Assembly (NCBI RefSeq): GCF_000766795.1
Contig: NZ_JPDS01000003.1
Span: 248,001-312,000, forward strand
Direction: 5' to 3'
DNA length: 64,000 nucleotides
Source: Polaribacter sp. Hel1_85
GTDB taxonomy: Bacteria; Bacteroidota; Bacteroidia; Flavobacteriales; Flavobacteriaceae
The notes below the pieces were generated by a model. It saw only the letters and a list, made by a program, of their open reading frames with translations. It was not told the origin of the DNA and made no database searches. Below, in pieces: positions 46,638 to 55,708 of the stretch. The translations under genes and the position numbers were made by a program. Numbering within the stretch: position 1 is the first letter of the stretch; every line of letters starts with the position of its first letter.

Positions 46638-47183
46638 TTATTCTGTTGCTTTTGCTTGTGCATCATCAATTGTTTCTGGAGCTGCTTCTACTGCTTCTTC
46701 AGCATCTGCAGCTACTTCTGCAACCTCTTCAACAACTGGTTTAGCTGCTTCAATTCTTGCTTCGTTTACAGCTTTTTCTGCTGCTAATGCTGCTGCTTTA
46801 GCTTCAGATTGTGCTTTAGATAATCCAGCTTCTTTATCAGAAATCTTAGTTGCTTTTTCTTCTAACCAAGCTGCAAATTTAGCATCTGCTTGCTCTTGAG
46901 TTAAAGCACCTTTTCTTACACCACCAGCTAAATGATTCTTTAACATTGCACCTTTATAAGATAAAATGTTTTTTGCAGTATCAGTTGGTTGTGCACCATT
47001 TTGTAACCATTCCACAGCTTTATCAACGTTTAAATCAATAATTGCAGGGTTAACGTTTGGATTGTAAGTACCTATTTTTTCTAAGTATTTACCATCTCTT
47101 TTTGCACGAGCATCAGCGGCAACGATCCAATAGAATGGTTTACCTTTTTTACCGTGTCTTTGTAATCTAATCTTTACAGACAT
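46638..47183 (-). CDS. rpsP: 30S ribosomal protein S16
   Basis: The 181-residue protein begins MSVKIRLQRHGKKGKPFYWIVAADARAKRDGKYLEKIGTYNP, standard S16, within the first 80 or so residues. About 90 more residues form an Ala/Glu/Lys-rich tail (KAAALAAEKAVNEARIE, then an acidic end), an extension common in Bacteroidota and absent from most other S16. It heads the rpsP-rimM-tRNA unit. Its promoter box is at 47253. Confidence 0.95.
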   Translation of the reverse strand: MSVKIRLQRHGKKGKPFYWIVAADARAKRDGKYLEKIGTYNPNVNPAIIDLNVDKAVEWLQNGAQPTDTAKNILSYKGAMLKNHLAGGVRKGALTQEQADAKFAAWLEEKATKISDKEAGLSKAQSEAKAAALAAEKAVNEARIEAAKPVVEEVAEVAADAEEAVEAAPETIDDAQAKATE

Positions 47184-47252
47184 AATTTGTTAATTTTTTT
47201 AGGTTCTCGACCTCGATTATTAATAGTCTTACCATCTCGTAGTAAGTGGGCG

Positions 47253-47260
47253 CAAAAATA
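47253..47260 (-). promoter_or_regulatory. -7 box (TATTTTTG) of rpsP
   Basis: Exact TAnnTTTG match on the minus strand, giving a leader of about 65 bases. Confidence 0.5.
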
Positions 47261-47306
47261 CAAAACCTTTTTAAACTAAAACCCTAATTATCAATATTTT
47301 TTATAG

Positions 47307-47388
47307 CGTTCGAGCGGGCTTTCACTACTCGCTTTTTTTCGTACCTCAAAAAGAGCTCAAACAAGTCGTTCAATCCCTAACGCACTCA
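47307..47388 (-). ncRNA. Structured intergenic element, Flavo-1-like (copy 3)
   Basis: On the minus strand it reads GCGTTAGGGATTGAACGACT, TTGTTTGAGCTC, then GCGAGTAGTGAAAGCCC and ending in GAACGC. Here GGG pairs with CCC, GCGTT with AACGC, and ACT with AGT. It lies between divergent rpsP and dnaE in a 317-base gap whose remainder holds only promoters. Confidence 0.55.
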
Positions 47389-47500
47389 CTCTTAACCCAT
47401 CAACAACCGTTAATAACTTATACTCATAAATTCCATCAAAAAAATGTAAATTTACAGTCCGTTTTAAACGAATAAACTCATCAACAAATAAACATTTTCC

Positions 47501-50500
47501 ATGTACTTAATTTTTGATACTGAAACTACAGGTTTACCTAAAAGTTGGAATGCTCCAATTACAGACACAGACAACTGGCCTAGGTGTATTCAAATTGCAT
47601 GGCAACTACATGATGAAATGGGTAATGTATTAGAACACAACAATTTTCTAATAAAACCAGACAATTTTAATATCCCTTATGATGCAGAAAGAATTCATGG
47701 TATTTCTACTGAATTAGCAGCAGAACAAGGTATTTCTTTAAATGAATGTTTAACTTTATTTAATGAAGTTTTAGGTAAAACCAAATTTATAGTTGGTCAA
47801 AATTTAAATTTCGACCTTAATATTATGGGGTGTGAATTCCATAGATTAGGTGTAGAAAACAAAATGCTTTCCTTACCAGTTTTAGACACTTGTACAGAAA
47901 AAACGGCATTAATGTGTCAAATCCCTGGAGGTCGAGGAGGAAAATTTAAACTACCAACTTTAACAGAATTACACAATCATTTATTTGGTGTTGGTTTTGG
48001 TGAAGCTCACAATGCAACTGCCGATGTTGAGGCTACAACTCGTTGTTTTTTAGAATTAATTCGTTTAAGAGAATTTACCAAAGAACAATTAGATGTTGAT
48101 GCAGATTATTTTAAAAATTTCTCTGAAGCCAACCCAAAACCAATTCAAGTAATTGGTTTAAAACATATTAATCTTAAGAAAGAAAGCGATAAAATTCGCC
48201 AACGTCTAGAGAAACTAAAAAACACAGAGACTACAAAATCTACTTCTGTTGGTTTAGAAGAATTAAAAGATGTACAATTTTCCCACTTACACAATCATAC
48301 TCAATATTCTGTTTTACAATCTACCATGCAACTTGGTAATATTGTAAAAGCCGCAGCAAAATATAACATGCCTGCAGTTGCTATGACAGATACTGCAAAT
48401 ATGATGGGTTCTTTTCACTTTGTAAATGCAGTTTTAAATCATAATAAAAACGCAGAAACTCCAATAAAACCAATTATTGGTTGTGAGTTTAATATTTGTG
48501 AAGATCATAAAAATAAATCGCAAAAAGATAATGGTTATCAAGTTGTTTTACTTGCAAAAAATAAAAAAGGATATCACAATTTAGCAAAAATGTCTTCTGC
48601 TGCTTTTGTCGATGGATTTTATTATGTTCCAAGAATTGACAGAGAACTTGTAGAAAGATATAAAGAAGATATTATTGTTTTAACAGGTAATTTATATGGT
48701 GAAGTACCTAGTAAAATTCTTAATCTTGGAGAAAAACAAGCCGAAGACGCTTTAATCTGGTGGAAGGAACAATTTAAAGATGATTTATATATTGAGTTGA
48801 TGCGTCATGATCAGCAAGATGAAAAAATTGTAAATGAAACTCTTCTAAAGTTTTCTAAAAAGCATGATGTAAAAGTCATTGCAACAAATAACACTTTTTA
48901 TTTAGATAAAAAAGATGCAAATGCACATGATATTTTATTATGTGTAAAAGATGGTGAAAAACAAGCGACTCCAATTGGAAAAGGTCGTGGTTATAGATAT
49001 GGTTTGCCAAACCAAGAGTATTATTTCAAATCTTCGGATGAAATGAAAACACTCTTTTTAGACATCCCAGAAGCAATTATCAACATTCAAGAAATTGTAG
49101 ATAAAATTGAAATTTTTACTTTAGCTCGAGACGTTTTATTACCTGCTTTTAATATTCCTGATGAATTTAAAGATGTAAAAGACAATGAAGATGGAGGAAA
49201 ACGTGGAGAAAATAATTTTTTAAAACACTTAACTTTTGAAGGTGCTAAAAAACGTTATGGAGAAATTACAGAATCTATAAAAGAACGTTTAGATTTTGAG
49301 CTAGAAGTAATTGAAAAAACAGGATATCCAGGTTATTTTTTAATTGTAGAAGATTTTATTCGGGAAGCAAGAAAAATGGATGTTGCTGTGGGTCCTGGTC
49401 GTGGTTCTGCAGCTGGTTCTGTTGTTGCCTACTGTCTTTGGATTACCAATATAGATCCTATAAAATACGATTTACTTTTTGAGCGTTTCTTAAATCCAGA
49501 ACGTGTTTCCATGCCCGATATTGATATTGATTTTGATGATGAAGGTCGTGGTAGAGTTATGGATTATGTAATTGATAAATATGGTGCAAATCAAGTTGCG
49601 CAAATTATTACATATGGAACAATGGCTGCTAAGTCTTCTATTAGAGATACTGCCAGAGTTTTAGATTTACCTCTTTTTGAAGCCGATAGAATTGCGAAGT
49701 TAATCCCTGGAATTAAACTTAAAAACATCTTTGGTGAAGATGCAAAAAGTAAAGGTAAAGTTGATGGTTTACGCGCAGAAGAAAAGCAATTAGTTGAAGA
49801 GCTAAAGAATATGTCTTATGGTACAGATTTAGTTTCCGAGACCATAAATAAAGCAACAATTTTAGAAGGTTCTGTTAGAAATACAGGTATTCATGCCTGT
49901 GGTGTAATTATTACACCTGGAGATATCACCAATTATGTTCCCGTTTCTTTAGCAAAAGATTCTGACATGTACGTTACTCAATTTGATAACTCTGTTGTAG
50001 AAGATGCAGGTTTATTAAAAATGGATTTCTTGGGATTAAAAACGCTGACTTTAATTAAAGACACTGTTAAAATTGTAAAAGCCAGACATAATGTTGTTTT
50101 AGATCCAGAAACTTTTCCTTTAGATGACGTAAAAACATATGAGCTCTTCCAAAGAGGAGAAACTGTGGGTATTTTTCAATATGAATCTCCAGGAATGCAG
50201 AAGCACATGCGATCTTTAAAACCAACTGTTTTTGCAGATTTAATTGCAATGAATGCCTTATACAGACCTGGTCCGATGGAGTATATTCCGAGTTTTATCA
50301 ACAGAAAACACGGAACAGAAGATATTGAGTACGATTTACCTGCCATGGAAGAATACTTGGCAGAAACTTACGGAATTACAGTTTACCAAGAGCAAGTGAT
50401 GCTTTTATCACAAAAATTGGCAGATTTCACCAAAGGTGAAGCCGATGTTTTACGTAAAGCCATGGGAAAAAAACAAATTGCGGTTTTAGATAAAATGAAA

Positions 50501-51838
50501 CCAAAATTTGTAGAACAAGCTGCTGCAAATGGCCATGATGCAGAAAAATTAGAAAAAATATGGAAAGATTGGGAAGCCTTTGCTAGTTATGCCTTTAACA
50601 AATCTCACTCTACCTGTTATGCGTGGATCGCTTATCAAACAGCCTATTTAAAAGCTCATTATCCTGCAGAATATATGGCTTCTGTACTTTCTAATAATAT
50701 GAAAGATATAAAAGCTGTTTCCTTCTTTATGGAAGAATGTAAACGAATGGGCTTACAAGTTTTTGGTCCAGATTTAAATGAATCTTATTTAAAATTTTCT
50801 GTAAATGACGAAGGTGCTGTTCGTTTTGGAATGGCAGCTGTAAAAGGTGTTGGAGCTGGTGCAGTAAGAGCAATTATTAAAGAACGAAAAGAAAACGGAA
50901 ACTATACTTCTATTTTTGACTTAGCAAAACGAGTAGATTTAAGAGCAGCAAATAAAAAATCTTTTGATAGCCTGATAAAAGCTGGTGCTTTCGATTCTTT
51001 TTCTGACACACATAGAGCACAATATTTTGCTACCGATGAAAAAGGCTTGACCTTTTTAGAACGTGCTATGAAATTTGGAAGTAAGTTTCAAGAAAATGAA
51101 AATTCTGCACAAGTTTCTATGTTTGGAGAAGCTTCTACAGTTCAATTTCCAGAACCAGATATTCCAGAATGTGAAACTTGGGGAACCATGGAACTTTTAT
51201 CACAAGAAAAAGAAGTTATTGGAATTTACATTTCTGCTCATCCTTTAGATGACTTTAAAAATGAAATGATTTTTTGTAACTCTACTTTAAGACATTTTAA
51301 AGAAGACATTAGTAAATATGTTGGTGTAAACTTAACTTTTGCAGCAATTATTACAGATGTTCAACATCGAGTTTCTAAAGCTGGTAAAGGTTGGGCAATG
51401 TTTACTATGGAAGATTATGGAGACAGTAACGAGTTTAGAATTTTTGGTGAAGATTATTTAAGAATGAAACACTTTTTAACACCAAATTCTTTCTTATTTG
51501 TTCGATGTACTATTCAACCAGGTTGGACAAACAAAGATGGTGCTACAGGCGAACCTCGTTTAAAATTTACCGATTTTAAATTGTTACATGATATTATGGA
51601 TGAGTTGTGTAAAAAAGTAACTATAAAAATTCCGTTGCAAGAAATTAAAGAAGACACTATTTTAAATCTTGAAACCATTTTAAAAAACACACCTGGAAAG
51701 CAAAATTTACATTTTACTATTTGGGATGCCAAAGAAAAAATAGAAGTGAGTTTGCCTAGTAGAAATACCAAAGTTCACATTTCTAATGAATTACTAGCAA
51801 CATTAAAGAGTCAGAATATTGATTTTAAGTTAAATTAG
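47501..51838 (+). CDS. dnaE: DNA polymerase III alpha subunit fused to a proofreading exonuclease
   Basis: The 1445-residue protein has an N-terminal DnaQ-like exonuclease (FDTETTGLP, NLNFDLNIM, HNATADVEAT: motifs I, II and III all present, about residues 1-190). It continues with a PHP domain (FSHLHNHTQYSVL, about 264), the C-family polymerase core with the catalytic PDIDIDFDDEGRGRV (about residue 672), and the helix-hairpin-helix and OB-fold C-terminus. The combined layout is typical of Bacteroidota. It is the replicative polymerase. No other gene shares its transcript. Confidence 0.95.
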   Translation: MYLIFDTETTGLPKSWNAPITDTDNWPRCIQIAWQLHDEMGNVLEHNNFLIKPDNFNIPYDAERIHGISTELAAEQGISLNECLTLFNEVLGKTKFIVGQNLNFDLNIMGCEFHRLGVENKMLSLPVLDTCTEKTALMCQIPGGRGGKFKLPTLTELHNHLFGVGFGEAHNATADVEATTRCFLELIRLREFTKEQLDVDADYFKNFSEANPKPIQVIGLKHINLKKESDKIRQRLEKLKNTETTKSTSVGLEELKDVQFSHLHNHTQYSVLQSTMQLGNIVKAAAKYNMPAVAMTDTANMMGSFHFVNAVLNHNKNAETPIKPIIGCEFNICEDHKNKSQKDNGYQVVLLAKNKKGYHNLAKMSSAAFVDGFYYVPRIDRELVERYKEDIIVLTGNLYGEVPSKILNLGEKQAEDALIWWKEQFKDDLYIELMRHDQQDEKIVNETLLKFSKKHDVKVIATNNTFYLDKKDANAHDILLCVKDGEKQATPIGKGRGYRYGLPNQEYYFKSSDEMKTLFLDIPEAIINIQEIVDKIEIFTLARDVLLPAFNIPDEFKDVKDNEDGGKRGENNFLKHLTFEGAKKRYGEITESIKERLDFELEVIEKTGYPGYFLIVEDFIREARKMDVAVGPGRGSAAGSVVAYCLWITNIDPIKYDLLFERFLNPERVSMPDIDIDFDDEGRGRVMDYVIDKYGANQVAQIITYGTMAAKSSIRDTARVLDLPLFEADRIAKLIPGIKLKNIFGEDAKSKGKVDGLRAEEKQLVEELKNMSYGTDLVSETINKATILEGSVRNTGIHACGVIITPGDITNYVPVSLAKDSDMYVTQFDNSVVEDAGLLKMDFLGLKTLTLIKDTVKIVKARHNVVLDPETFPLDDVKTYELFQRGETVGIFQYESPGMQKHMRSLKPTVFADLIAMNALYRPGPMEYIPSFINRKHGTEDIEYDLPAMEEYLAETYGITVYQEQVMLLSQKLADFTKGEADVLRKAMGKKQIAVLDKMKPKFVEQAAANGHDAEKLEKIWKDWEAFASYAFNKSHSTCYAWIAYQTAYLKAHYPAEYMASVLSNNMKDIKAVSFFMEECKRMGLQVFGPDLNESYLKFSVNDEGAVRFGMAAVKGVGAGAVRAIIKERKENGNYTSIFDLAKRVDLRAANKKSFDSLIKAGAFDSFSDTHRAQYFATDEKGLTFLERAMKFGSKFQENENSAQVSMFGEASTVQFPEPDIPECETWGTMELLSQEKEVIGIYISAHPLDDFKNEMIFCNSTLRHFKEDISKYVGVNLTFAAIITDVQHRVSKAGKGWAMFTMEDYGDSNEFRIFGEDYLRMKHFLTPNSFLFVRCTIQPGWTNKDGATGEPRLKFTDFKLLHDIMDELCKKVTIKIPLQEIKEDTILNLETILKNTPGKQNLHFTIWDAKEKIEVSLPSRNTKVHISNELLATLKSQNIDFKLN

Positions 51839-51880
51839 TATATAATACCAAAACAAGTACTCTAAAAAAAGAGGATTGCT

Positions 51881-51888
51881 TATTTTTG
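51881..51888 (+). promoter_or_regulatory. -7 box (TATTTTTG) of the lactone oxidase gene
   Basis: Exact TAnnTTTG match 21 bases before the ATG at 51909. Confidence 0.5.
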
Positions 51889-51908
51889 CGATCTCTTTTA
51901 TACAATAA

Positions 51909-53222
51909 ATGAATCAAGGTAAAAACGGTGTTTGGGCAAGTTGGAACGAAAATCTTATACACAAATACAAATCTCTTTATAAAGTTACTTCTGAAGAAGA
52001 ATTACAAGAGGTTATTGGAAATTCAGAAAAAATTCGTGTTTTCGGAAGCAAACAATCATCTGCAGATATTGCATCTGGTGTCGAGACTTTAATTGATATT
52101 AAATCTTATAATAAAATATTAGCTTATAATGATTTAGAACACACAATTACAGTTCAATCAGGAATTATTTTAGGTGATTTAATAGAAGCTATTGAAGCAA
52201 AAGGGTGGTGTATTCCCTGTTTACCAGACATTAACACAGTTACAATCGGTGGAGCTTTGGCAACAGGAACTCATGGCACAAGTGGAAAATTGTTATCAGA
52301 ATATATGATTAAATGTAATCTTATTTTAGCTGATGGTTCTGTTAAAAAAATTACTGCAATAGACGAATTAATTGATGCTGTTAGAGTTTCTTTAGGAGTT
52401 TTAGGAGTTTTATCTGAAATTACTTTTCAATGCGAACCAATTTATACATTACACGTAAAAGAAGGTCCAGAAAATGATACTATTTGGTTACCTAAAATTG
52501 AAGATCGTTTAAAAAAACATGATTTTCTAAGAATTCTATGGTTACCTCATACTGATAAAGGCTATGTTATAACTGGAGATAAAATTGATCCGAATACAGA
52601 GATTAAAGAAGATTTAGGTCCTGATTTTTTAAAACATAGAAGAACAGCTTCTAAAGTATTATATAAATACACTCATATTTTTCCTTGGTTTACAGCAATT
52701 GCCAATAAACTTTTATATAGAGGATTTTTTAACTCAACAAAAGAACACAAAGGATCTTTATACCAAGCAACAGTAACAAAATCTAGAGGATCTACTTTAG
52801 AATTAGCAGAATGGACAATTGGTTTAGATATGTTTCCAAAAGTTTTTGAAGAATTAAAAACTGAAATCAACAAATGGTCTAATAAATCTTTTATTCACAT
52901 TCCGATGGATATTCGTTTTGTATATAAAGACACATCTTGGTTAAGTTATGCTTACAAAAAAGACATTGTTACTATGGGATGTGTTTCTAGAAATGCAGCT
53001 ACTGCAGATACATATGAAGCTTTTAAAAGTATAGAGAAAATATTTTTAAAACACGGAGGAAAACCTCATTGGGCAAAACGTTTTACAGCTAAAGATACTG
53101 AGCTATCTAAAGTATATGATAAATGGGAAGATTTTAAAATATTAAGAAAAAAACTAGATCCAACTAATAAATTTTTAAACCCTTATTTAACTGAATTATT
53201 CAACGAAAAAACAAACAACTAA
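51909..53222 (+). CDS. FAD-linked D-arabinono-1,4-lactone oxidase-like protein
   Basis: The 437-residue protein has a PCMH-type FAD domain (IRVFGSKQSSADIASG, LPDINTVTIGGALATGTHGTSGK) and the ALO C-terminal domain ending in WAKRFTAKDTELSKVYDKWEDFKILRKKLDPTNKFLN. Such enzymes oxidise sugar lactones or alditols. The substrate is unknown. Its stop overlaps the start of a HAD hydrolase by one base (TAATG), so the two probably handle the same sugar or sugar phosphate. Confidence 0.85.
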   Translation: MNQGKNGVWASWNENLIHKYKSLYKVTSEEELQEVIGNSEKIRVFGSKQSSADIASGVETLIDIKSYNKILAYNDLEHTITVQSGIILGDLIEAIEAKGWCIPCLPDINTVTIGGALATGTHGTSGKLLSEYMIKCNLILADGSVKKITAIDELIDAVRVSLGVLGVLSEITFQCEPIYTLHVKEGPENDTIWLPKIEDRLKKHDFLRILWLPHTDKGYVITGDKIDPNTEIKEDLGPDFLKHRRTASKVLYKYTHIFPWFTAIANKLLYRGFFNSTKEHKGSLYQATVTKSRGSTLELAEWTIGLDMFPKVFEELKTEINKWSNKSFIHIPMDIRFVYKDTSWLSYAYKKDIVTMGCVSRNAATADTYEAFKSIEKIFLKHGGKPHWAKRFTAKDTELSKVYDKWEDFKILRKKLDPTNKFLNPYLTELFNEKTNN

Positions 53223-53872
53223 TGGCATTACCTAAGGGATTTTTATTTGATTTTGATGGAGTTATTGTAGATAGTTTTGAAAGCCATTATGCTGCTTGGA
53301 CTTCTGCTTTTAAAGAATTATTTGATAAAGAAATAGCACCTTTTCCAAAAAGTTTTTCAGGAAAATCTCCAATGATAATTTCTGAATACTTCTGTAGTGT
53401 TATTGGTAAAGAAAAACATAAAGAAGATTTATATCATTTAAAAGATCAGCATTTAGATACTCATTTTAAAGTTCCTACATTATTACCTGGAATTCATGAA
53501 ATTACTAGCTTTTTATCCGAAGAAAAAATTCCTTACGGAATTGCAAGTAACGCTACAAAACAGTTTTTAAAAAATAGCATTCATCATTTAGATTTAAACT
53601 TTTCTGTTGTTTATGGATTACAAGATTATGTAAAACCAAAACCTGCACCTGAAGCTTATATTTCTTTAGCAAAAGCTTTAAAGTTTAAAGAAGAAAGTTT
53701 TAAAGATATTTGGGTTTTTGAAGACAGTTTAACAGGTACAAATGCTGCAAGATTAGCAGGTATGACCCCTATTGGAATTACAACGAATTACTCTCAAAAA
53801 GAACTAAAAGAAGTAGGAAGCATTCTTACATTCCCAACTATTTTAGAAGCTTATCAATATTTAATAAAATAA
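53222..53872 (+). CDS. HAD-superfamily phosphatase (beta-phosphoglucomutase-like)
   Basis: The 216-residue protein has the nucleophile motif FDFDGVIVDS (motif I, both Asp residues), IASNATKQFL (motif II), and VFEDSLTGTNAARLAGM (motifs III and IV) with a helical cap. It hydrolyses or rearranges phosphosugars. Translational coupling with the FAD oxidase upstream suggests a shared sugar pathway. It ends 4 bases from convergent gldA. Confidence 0.86.
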   Translation: MALPKGFLFDFDGVIVDSFESHYAAWTSAFKELFDKEIAPFPKSFSGKSPMIISEYFCSVIGKEKHKEDLYHLKDQHLDTHFKVPTLLPGIHEITSFLSEEKIPYGIASNATKQFLKNSIHHLDLNFSVVYGLQDYVKPKPAPEAYISLAKALKFKEESFKDIWVFEDSLTGTNAARLAGMTPIGITTNYSQKELKEVGSILTFPTILEAYQYLIK

Positions 53873-53875
53873 AAA

Positions 53876-54772
53876 TCAGGAAGTTGTAACTTCTCTAAAT
53901 AAGGTTTCTAAATTCTTGTTATGTGTATTCAAACCAAGAATTTTTAAACCGTTTTCTTGGGAAAAATCAAATACTGTTGATCGCATATCTTCATCACTTT
54001 CAAAAGTAATATACCAAGTATTGTCGTAATTGTTTTTATATGAAACTACGTTTGGCAGCCTATTTATAAACTGCTCCTCAATTTTATAATCAAAAGTAAC
54101 TTCTATTATTTGTTGATTATTCTCTTTAAGTTCTGTTAGTTTCTTATCAACTAAAACTTCCCCTTTTTTTATGATGATAACACGATCACAAACAGCTTCT
54201 ACCTCTTGCATAATATGTGTAGAAAAAAGTACTGTTTTATCTTTCCCTAATTCTTTTATTAATTCTCTAATTTCTACTAATTGATTAGGATCTAAACCTG
54301 TTGTAGGTTCATCTAAAATTAACACTGATGGATTGTGTAAAATTGCAGCTGCTAAACCAACTCTTTGTTGATATCCTTTAGATAATTGATTGATTTTTTT
54401 GTGAGCTTCAATTGTTAAGCCTACTTTTTCAATGCAATTTTCAATTTGACTTTTATCAACTTTAAAAATGGATCCTTGAAATTGTAAATACTCACGCACA
54501 TACATATCTTTGTACAAAGGATTATGTTCCGGTAAATATCCTATCGTTTGTTGTGCTTCTAAAGGGTTTTGTATCACATCAATTTCGTCAACAAAAACTG
54601 CACCAGAACTTGGCTTTATAAATCCTGTTAAGATTTTCATCATTGTTGATTTCCCTGCTCCATTTGGACCTAAAAAACCAATAATTTCTCCTTTATCCGC
54701 AGAAAAAGAAACCTCATTTAATGCTTTTTGCTGATTATATAATTTAGAAACAGAGGTTACTTTTATCGACAT
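53876..54772 (-). CDS. gldA: Gliding-motility ABC transporter ATP-binding protein GldA
   Basis: The 298-residue protein has Walker A GPNGAGKST, signature LSKGYQQR, and Walker B VLILDEPTTGLD. GldA-type sequence continues (SIKVTSVSKLYNQQKALNEVSF at the start, LETLFREVTTS at the end). GldA with GldFG is needed for gliding in Flavobacterium johnsoniae. GldF and GldG are not next to it here. Confidence 0.9.
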   Translation of the reverse strand: MSIKVTSVSKLYNQQKALNEVSFSADKGEIIGFLGPNGAGKSTMMKILTGFIKPSSGAVFVDEIDVIQNPLEAQQTIGYLPEHNPLYKDMYVREYLQFQGSIFKVDKSQIENCIEKVGLTIEAHKKINQLSKGYQQRVGLAAAILHNPSVLILDEPTTGLDPNQLVEIRELIKELGKDKTVLFSTHIMQEVEAVCDRVIIIKKGEVLVDKKLTELKENNQQIIEVTFDYKIEEQFINRLPNVVSYKNNYDNTWYITFESDEDMRSTVFDFSQENGLKILGLNTHNKNLETLFREVTTS

Positions 54773-54864
54773 TTTATCAACTTTAGTTTTAAAATAGTTC
54801 TCAATAGATTTTTATATAAAAAATTATTCGAACAGACTTTTTATAAAACGAAATTACTACTTTA

Positions 54865-55635
54865 TTATTTTACAGAAGTGTTAGTTTGTAAACGAATTTT
54901 TCTAACATTTTTCATTCTTTTCCATGCTATTTTATGTCGTTTTTTATAAAACCATAAACATCCTAAATCTAATCCAAAATAAAAAAAACTAATTCCACTT
55001 GGTGGGTTTGCACTTGGTAAAAAAGGTATTTTATTCCATGCAGTTTTTGGCCACCACCAACAATCATAACTTGTACCAATAATTTCTAAATATGCAACAG
55101 CTAAAAACATTGTTAAATAAAACATTCTCTCTCTTGGCTTTTTTCTTAAAATTAATAAGGTTAACAAGGCTAAAACAAAACCAAAAACATCATTTTTAAA
55201 GATTAAAAAGTAAGTTGAATAAAGGATAATTATGGTAGTAAAAATAGTTACTAAAAGTTTTGTATTACTTTTTGCATAAGCCGTTTTTGTAAAGTATAAA
55301 ACACCTGCATATACCAAAGCATGTCCCATAGGTATGTAATGTGGAATATTTTCTAACCTATAGGTATACATTCCCATTCCTAAAGAAAAAGCATATTCTC
55401 CTGCAATTGCAATAATTACAGCATACATCATTTGTTCTCTTATTCTTTTATTTACTTTATAAAGAGTTATACTAAAAATTATTACCATGATTATGTTTGC
55501 TAACCACTGTAAATCTTTATAATTCTCTACTACATAAACACTATCTAGAAAAAGACCTAAGAATATGTATAAAAACAATATTCCTAAGGTTTTTAAGAAT
55601 GCTGGCAAAAAAGTTTTTGTAGTTGATAAACTCAT
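54865..55635 (-). CDS. Hypothetical polytopic membrane protein
   Basis: The 256-residue protein has about seven hydrophobic helices. Notable motifs are YTYRLENIPHYIPMGHALVYAG and SYDCWWWPKTAWNKIPFLPSANPPSG, with clustered aromatic residues that could form a ligand pocket or metal site. The C-terminal tail is basic. I recognise it only as a conserved membrane family without assigned function. It is downstream of the outer-membrane barrel gene but separated by a terminator. Confidence 0.65.
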   Translation of the reverse strand: MSLSTTKTFLPAFLKTLGILFLYIFLGLFLDSVYVVENYKDLQWLANIIMVIIFSITLYKVNKRIREQMMYAVIIAIAGEYAFSLGMGMYTYRLENIPHYIPMGHALVYAGVLYFTKTAYAKSNTKLLVTIFTTIIILYSTYFLIFKNDVFGFVLALLTLLILRKKPRERMFYLTMFLAVAYLEIIGTSYDCWWWPKTAWNKIPFLPSANPPSGISFFYFGLDLGCLWFYKKRHKIAWKRMKNVRKIRLQTNTSVK

Positions 55636-55658
55636 TTTGTAAAAATAAACAAAATAAA

Positions 55659-55690
55659 AAATGGCTCAATAAATTGAGCCATTTTTTTTA
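55659..55690 (-). terminator. Terminator of the outer-membrane barrel gene
   Basis: AATGGCTCAAT pairs with ATTGAGCCATT across two bases, with A/T runs on both sides. Confidence 0.75.
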
Positions 55691-55708
55691 AATTTTTAAA
55701 AACTGATA

